DNA of 64,000 nt from Botryosphaeria dothidea (Eukaryota > Ascomycota > Dothideomycetes > Botryosphaeriales > Botryosphaeriaceae): positions 1,178,001 to 1,242,000 of the forward strand of contig WWBZ02000051.1 of NCBI GenBank assembly GCA_011503125.2, written 5' to 3'. Positions 58,301-64,000 of this stretch are shown one piece after another. How positions within the stretch are numbered: position 1 is the first letter of the stretch; each line of letters opens with the position of its first letter. The notes beneath the pieces were generated by a model. It made no database searches and was not told the origin of the DNA. It was given only the letters and a program-made list of their open reading frames with translations. Position numbers and translations under genes: made by a program.

Positions 58301-59278
58301 AGATTGGTGTAGGATAAACGTATACATTACCGAATAAACGTTCTGCATCTCACTATCCCTTGCTGGTCTTTCTCTTTTCGAAACTCTTCGGCTGACTGAC
58401 TCTTCAACCCTCAACCTGAACCTTAGCCCCGCTACTTTGCCGACTCATACATGATACTTCCTCAACTCTCGCCACATGAAGCTTGAGAAGCAGAGTACGT
58501 AAGTTTTCTGGGTATGTGGGGCACTGCGTTCACTGTAAGTTTGAAATCAACCATCTGTATTGCAGTTACAGATGCCTGAAATCAACGGACGTTCATCAAT
58601 GCAAAGCACATTTCAGTGACATGAACAACATAGAAAGCCAACAACCGATGAAACGATATGCAATCGATTGGTAGTGGTAGTGTGTGACTTGATAGTAAGG
58701 ACGGGGATTTCCAGATGCTGTTGGGACCCTCGTGCTCTTAGCACCGAACGGGGAGAGAAACCTCCAAAACTGCCCAATGTTCTCCGTAACCGCTTGACTC
58801 ACTCCGCGATATATGCTGTCTCTTCATGTAATGGGTTTTGCGCCGTAGGTCCGGCATCCCGGTCCTCTCCTCACGCCGTCCAGTGGTGAGCACGGAAGAC
58901 CGTCAAACACCAAGACATGCCAGCCCAAACGGAATCCGAATGTGCTGATTGGATGCCCAAAACTGCTTTTGTACAGCGACCCCAGTGCTGTGGAGATAAT
59001 TGCTGATTGAAGGGCCCCTGGTTGAGAATGGGCATGCGCCGCTGATGTTGGGATCTTCGGGCTTCGTGTAATCGTACTCGCGTCCCTTGCCTTCATTCGT
59101 GATGGCCAGTCACCATGTTGGCCAAGAGTCGCGTCAAATTTTCCTTGAGAAGGAAGGCCGGGCGGGGTTTGGCCCGTTGGGAACGAATGACGCCGTTCGT
59201 CTACCCGGCGCTGGGTCGTCTTCTTCCGCCATTCTTCAGCCATCTCTCGACCCCATGCAGGACCCTGACAGAGCTCTT
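52341..59278. other. Gene-poor stretch, about 6.9 kb
   Basis: No gene is supported. The longest frames are 52543-53088 (+, begins with TTG), 55814-55380 (-, 144 codons, ATG start, moderately hydrophobic) and 57518-57934 (+, begins with GTG). None carries a motif, a matching splice partner or clear codon bias. 57.2-58.4 kb is more AT-rich than the rest. A 21-G run at 53961 lies here. I saw no transposase, reverse transcriptase or terminal repeats. Confidence 0.45.
53961..53981. repeat. Homopolymer run of 21 G
   Basis: 21 consecutive guanines follow a purine-rich GAGGGAGGAGA stretch. Its length may be unreliable in sequencing data. Confidence 0.95.
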
Positions 59279-59542
59279 TCAGGACAAAAGGCTGTCCTTC
59301 CTCTCATGCTTGCTGCCGGATGCGGGCTTGACCGGTGCACGGTGCTGGACCATCTCCTTCCGCTCGGACCAATGCTGACGCTGATTCTTCTTCTCCTGTT
59401 GCGGGACGAGCAGGATGAACACGAGAATGTGCAGAGACAAGAAGACGGCGGCCTTGAGGACCAGCGACTGGAACGACGACAGTGGGCTGACGAAGTCGAC
59501 GTCGCCGATGAAAGCTTGCGTGGAGGGGCTCAGAGAAATCAT
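59279..59542 (-). CDS. Hypothetical small single-span membrane protein
   Basis: An 87-codon minus-strand frame starting at an ATG. Residues about 28-48 (LKAAVFLSLHILVFILLVP) form one clear membrane segment, followed by a Lys/Gln/Arg-rich tail. The layout (short N-terminus, one span, basic tail) is that of many small organelle or ER membrane proteins. No family is recognised, and splicing to further exons is possible. The frame is also open upstream without an ATG, so it may be a chance frame. Confidence 0.3.
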   Translation of the reverse strand: MISLSPSTQAFIGDVDFVSPLSSFQSLVLKAAVFLSLHILVFILLVPQQEKKNQRQHWSERKEMVQHRAPVKPASGSKHERKDSLLS

Positions 59543-61121
59543 GGTGGACGAATCAGGAGTGGTAAGCGAGGCGTCAAGATGACTGATTTGAATTCGACTC
59601 GAAGCAAAATGAAGACTCGTCGTGGAAAGTGAGGAACGAGAAAAGGCTTGAGGGACGCGGCAACGACTCGCCAGAAGCTGTGTGGGGAGCGGCGGTGAAC
59701 GAACACTATATGCTCTCGAGCACGGCGCCAAGCCACGACATCGCTCTCACCTTCCCTACCGTTTATCGTCGCCTGCTCTATACATCACATCGTGACTAAC
59801 GCCGCTCCCTCTCCGCAAACGGCCAGCTATTCCTTGCAATTTACCTGCTGGCGTGACACCATCCAAGACCTGCTCTCTCCAGAGAGAGAAAAGAAGAAAG
59901 TCCGGAGCGTGCAAGTGAGACAAACCCACCTTACGTCAAAGCGCGATAAAAGCCGGAAAGCATCTTGGCTCTTATCACTCGCCGGGCAGGCGCGATGTCA
60001 TCATAAGGGCTAGGTAGGGAAGAAGCGGGGTAAGGGTGCATTTGTTGTTACGTGACCGATAAGCAAAACCAGCAAGAAAAAACAGCAAGCGAGAAACAAA
60101 AGAACGAGAAAGTAATGTCGGGCGCGGAGAGCTCCACCTGCTGAACGCAACGGGGCGCCGATGTCGGCCTGCTGCCGGCGCGGGGTCCATGTTCGTCGGC
60201 TACCGGCCCTCAGAAGTAGCTCCTCGTCGTCGCCGTTTCCCGGACTTAGGGCGGGAATGTCCGAACTAGACGACGGGGAACTACTCGGCGTTCGTGTGCG
60301 CTCGAAACTCCAACTTCGGTCGCTGGAGCATGCTGTATAGACGCTTTCGACGTTGGATGGGGTCTGAAAGGTGCATCTCGGCTCCTGAGAGGCACGACGA
60401 CGGCACAGATCGGCTGCTCGCTTCTGACCCTATCCAACCGATCATGCGCAGTCCGGGAGGAGCGCTGCCTTTCCGAGCCGCCCTTTGCTGGTATAAAGGA
60501 CAACATACCACGGCCGACGCGCCTAACTCTTGAAAGCTCTCCTGTTTCTCCTTCGTTTCCGTGATACCGCAAACTGCTTGGCGAAGGGGGAAAAAAGCGG
60601 TCGACCGTCTTTGACCCTGCTCTGTCTCCATCCGGAAATGCATCTATCTCTCCCTTCTTGCCTATTCAGGTTAACCCAACCAAGACAGTACATCATCATC
60701 TACCATGGGTCTCGACCGATGCTACTGTTTGAGGTCCCGGCCAACTGGGCCCACCCTCGCTGAACTTGACTTCGGCCTTGACCACAAAGCTGGCCTCACT
60801 TATGACCACCTCCCTCGACCATCTCGAAAGCCCGGCTATACTCGCGACCATGATCTCGTCCAATTCCGATCCTCGATCACATCGTATCCTTCCTTCACGG
60901 TCACGGCATACACTTGAACACAACGTGAGAGGGGATAGATCCCAGGACCTGTGATACTGGAACTCCAATGCGACGAAATTCCCAGGACCTCGGTAGGTGC
61001 CCGGTTCCAACATCGGTTCACACAATCCACGCACACAAAAGAAAAATGAGCTCAAGGTGGTAAAAGCGCTCTCAAATTTATGGGGGTATCCAAAGGTCAT
61101 TCACACATAACAATCCTCATC
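59543..61121. other. Intergenic, with a promoter-like segment
   Basis: No gene is firmly supported. A TATAAA at 60492-60497 is followed by a C/T-rich stretch and, at 60705, by an ATG in good context (ACCATGG) that opens a 70-codon frame without recognisable features. This could be the start of a short or spliced gene that I cannot complete. The last 100 nt are 3' flank of the minus-strand regulator. Confidence 0.4.
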
Positions 61122-63676
61122 TCACAACCCATTAAACCCTCCCTGAAACTCACCGGCCTCCCACGCAAACGCCCACGGCACCGAGTTCTCCCCCGTCATC
61201 CCCAGCGTCCCCGGACTCCACTGATGGTCCGGCTGCGTCAGGAAATCCTGGATGTACGGATCGTCCAGCGGCGCCGCGCCGGCATCACTGCCCGCCGGAC
61301 CGGGCGAAGGCGCGCCAGTGCCCGTCGTCGCCTGGAGGCTCTTGATGAACTGGTTGACGGAAGCCATGTGGCCACGCTCGCTGGTCGTCAACGTCAGGTC
61401 CGGGTTGGGAGGTGTGTGCTGGAGGTTGGCCTGAGAGGGGGACGACGCTTTGTGGAGGAGCTGTGGGGAGACGTGCGGCTCCAGCTTCAGGCCGGCGTCC
61501 AAGGAAGGACGGTATGTTTGGGGCGTGGCGCCGTTGAAGTCGTCGTGGGGGGCGTCGCTGGCGCCGTTGCCGCACATCTCGTCCAGGTCCTTTTGGAGCA
61601 GGGCGAGGCGCTCGCAGTACTCGCTGGCAGGTAGGTTGCCGTCGTCGGCCATGGATTGCAGCAGGCTCCATGCCAGATCTATTGAGTCCTTGTCGAATTC
61701 GGACGGGTTGAGGATGTTGGCCATCAGTAGGACAATGGTGCTGCTGAAGATATAGTGGGCGTCGAAGTACCCGAAGGTTGCTATGGCACCGTCGATCCAG
61801 AGCTGGGCAAGGAGCTTGTTGCTGCTTCGTGCCGCATGAATGCAGGCATCGCTCAGAGCGGTCGTCATGGGGGAAAGAGGTCTTGTCGTGTTGGGAGAAG
61901 CAACAGAACCAGCAGGACGGACGTGATATTTGAAGACGTAGAGAAGGATTGGGCGGGTAGTGAGAATGATGCACTGTGACAAGTTAACATTGAATCAAAT
62001 AGCAACGAATTGAGCAATCCATACCTGATTAAAGTGCAACCGTAACGAAGCTATTGAACGAGTTTTGTAGGGAGGTGAACACGTCGGGTCAAGTCTCAAA
62101 CTTGCTGGCAGAGTTGCGTCCCATTCCTTCAAACTATTCAAAATCTTGTGGACGTTTCGGACAAAGTTGACCTCCTGTTGAGCGCTTGGTATGCTGTAGA
62201 TGAGGTTGAGAATGTTGCCAGTTATTCTTGCAAGCTTGACGTTTGCAATTAGCTGTTCAGCATCCAGAAATTCTTCACGTTCCTCGAGAGTCAGGTTGTC
62301 TACAGATGGCAGCGGTGCGTCGATATCTTCGTCACGAATCATGACAGGATGCCCCAATTTCGAGCTGCACATGCGGTCAAAGGTATACACGGTCCACCAC
62401 ACGCGGCGGCGATTTTCAATCTCGACAGCACTGATGCTTTTGTCGTAGGTGATGTTACGGTGCAGACCAAGGGTGAGGCTGAGACGGAGAGCAAGACCGG
62501 CATAAGTGTACGCGGTATTCTTGCGGTTCAGAGCATGAGAGTAGAACGACTGCGAACAAGGTGTTAGCATATCCCCTGGCTAGTCAAGCCCTTATCAACC
62601 TACCATGACCAGCAGAGTCTCAATGTAGTCCACATCCGCCTCCTCGTGTAGATCTTGGAATAGAGACATGGCTTGCAGGAAGAACGCCGTTCCAGGTACC
62701 GTTCTCCTGTTGCCGGTCACGGCTGTCTTCTTCGAGTACAGCTCGCCCAAGGCGAAGACCACAAACAGCCTGCAGAGGAACACGGGGTCATCATGAGTCT
62801 GCGCGGTGTATGTCTCCTCCATGCGCCTCAAAAAGCTCTTTCTCTGGATGAGGTGGTAGTCGCTGCCGATGAAGCGCAGTACCACCTGTACGAGCATGCG
62901 CGCATACGTCTTATTCGGCAATTGGAATTCGGTATTGGCAATGCGCAGGAGGCCGCGGTGCTTGTAACACACCATGCGGCGCGGTTGTGGAACCATGTCG
63001 TTTCCCTTGACGTAAAAGCGAAGGCGGGTGCCAAAAGCGGTGCAGGCGGCACCGCCGATGTACAAAGGCTTACCCGAAACCCGGTCAAAGGGAGCGGGGC
63101 GCTGCTGCTGGACATGCTCTTCGAGGAGCGGATTGGCTACATCGACATTGGCGACGTCGACGTCACTCTCGTCGCCTGTAGGGTCTTGCTTGGAGTCTTC
63201 CTGCGAGGGCGGAGTCGGCGAGGTGCGTTTGAGGGCGGCATTTTCAGCCTCGAGCTTCTTCAGGTAGCTGTGGCAGGCGTTGGTCAGCGCATTGGCGGGA
63301 ACAGCAAGGAGCGGGGAGCGGGCAGCGGAATGGCGGACGCACCTCTCAGAAATCACGACCTTCCGATCTCGGACCGGATAGACGCACTGGCTCGAGTTGT
63401 TGCTCTTCCTGCAACTGCGGCACGGCGTCTCGCCGGAGCACTTGATCTTGTGCGAGTGGCACCTGTGGCAGCTGCTCGGACCGGTCAGCCAGCGCTCTGG
63501 GAGCGAATTGGTAATGAATGCGTCGAGGTGGATACGCACGCGACATAGCTCCGGCGCAGCTTCTTGGTGGGCGGCTCCTGGGCGGTGTGGTCGTCCGGGC
63601 TGCTGGAGGTGGCCATCTTGAGGTCGGCGCGCTTCTTCCCGCTGCTGCTGGCCAGGAGGTTCTCCTGCTTGTCCAT
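61122..63676 (-). CDS. Zn2Cys6 transcription factor (fungal_trans)
   Basis: Predicted 790-residue nuclear regulator in four exons: 63676-63540, 63471-62604, 62549-62034 and 61973-61122. Intron 1 (GTGCGT to GAGCAG) lies immediately before the first zinc Cys, so the joined protein reads SYVACHRCHSHKIKC. The cluster is Cys47, 50, 57, 63, 66 and 75, with an 8-residue last spacing. A coiled segment follows (LKKLEAENAALK), a likely dimerisation element. The central fungal_trans domain has YAGLALRLSLTLGLHRN, ENRRRVWWTVYTFDRM and GHPVMIRDEDIDAPLPS. This is the arrangement of xylanolytic-activator-type regulators, but the target genes are unknown. The ATG at 63676 (MDKQEN) was chosen because the upstream frame is Pro/Arg-rich like the surrounding non-coding DNA. 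Confidence 0.9.
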
Positions 63677-64000
63677 GATGAGTGAGGATGGAGTCACCGG
63701 GCGTGCAAGACGAGGCGGGAGCCGGGGTTTTGATATTTTCCTGGAACAGCTTGGGCGGGAGCTCCGACTTCTCCGCAAGTTGACATGGCCAGTTGGGACT
63801 TGTCTGATAGGGCAGCGATAGCCCGGGGCCTTGGTTGCGCCATGCTCGATCAAGCCCGAAATTGATACGGCGAAGGGCGTGGGCGGGCGCGGGCGTATGC
63901 GTGGGAGCGGGGAGGTCTGGGGCACCTTTCGAGCATCACTAAGCGCTTAGCGTAAGGGACGGGCGAAACGAGCTGCACTTGCGGGCGCCTGGCGCGGAGT
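63677..64000. promoter_or_regulatory. Upstream region of the last regulator
   Basis: 324 bp of GC-rich sequence to the window edge, presumably promoter and leader of the minus-strand Zn2Cys6 gene. Frames overlapping it are Pro/Arg-rich and are not called. Confidence 0.45.

Noticed and set aside
60705..60917. 70-codon frame after a TATA box
   Set aside because: The start context is good, but the product has no feature and no splice continuation was found. It is noted only in the region entry.

Overview
The window is nuclear DNA of a filamentous ascomycete (Pezizomycotina). The evidence is short introns (about 47-130 nt, GT/CAG ends, CTAAC/CTGAC-like branch sites), compact genes on both strands, and fungus-typical families: a white-collar-2 photoreceptor partner, Zn2Cys6 regulators, a GAF hybrid histidine kinase and a BLOC-1 CNL1 subunit. 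The protein flavour suggests Dothideomycetes, but the class is not proven. No bacterial-type operon, CRISPR array, rRNA, or tRNA that I could recognise is present.

Layout. 2.3-9.2 kb holds a CNL1-like endosomal subunit (-), a secreted SGNH/CE2-type esterase (+) and a large fungal protein of unknown function (-) that I rebuild as one three-exon gene. 10.4-12.9 kb holds a six-exon GMC oxidoreductase (+). 13.7-15.3 kb is a divergent mitochondrial pair, MPC2-type pyruvate carrier (-) and complex I NDUFA2/B8 subunit (+), sharing a 273-bp promoter. 15.4-18.9 kb holds a LigB/DODA-like extradiol dioxygenase (-) and a signal peptide peptidase (+). 20.8-26.6 kb has two signalling genes facing each other, wc-2 (+) and a hybrid histidine kinase (-). 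27.7-35.1 kb holds a secreted type-B carboxylesterase/lipase (-), a Zn2Cys6 regulator (+) and a 2,2-dialkylglycine-decarboxylase-like class III aminotransferase (-), possibly a small catabolic module. 36.9-42.2 kb is one large eight-exon gene for a 1638-residue protein with an N-terminal GHKL (Hsp90/sacsin-like) ATPase and a C-terminal NO VEIN (DUF3883, PD-(D/E)XK-like) domain. It is the least understood and most interesting gene here. 42.2-50.9 kb is gene-poor, with one possibly broken gene at 45.3-46.3 kb. 51-52.3 kb holds a second Zn2Cys6 regulator (+). 52.3-61 kb is gene-poor again. 61.1-63.7 kb holds a third Zn2Cys6 regulator (-).

How genes relate. The secreted esterases and the GMC enzyme fit a saprotroph or plant-associated fungus that degrades polymers. 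MPC2 and NDUFA2 both serve mitochondrial respiration and probably share promoter elements. WC-2 and the kinase are sensory. Exon structures were derived by eye from splice sites, frame continuity and family conservation. Every main multi-exon model sums to a whole number of codons. The gene-poor tracts contain long GC-rich reading frames that I judged spurious.
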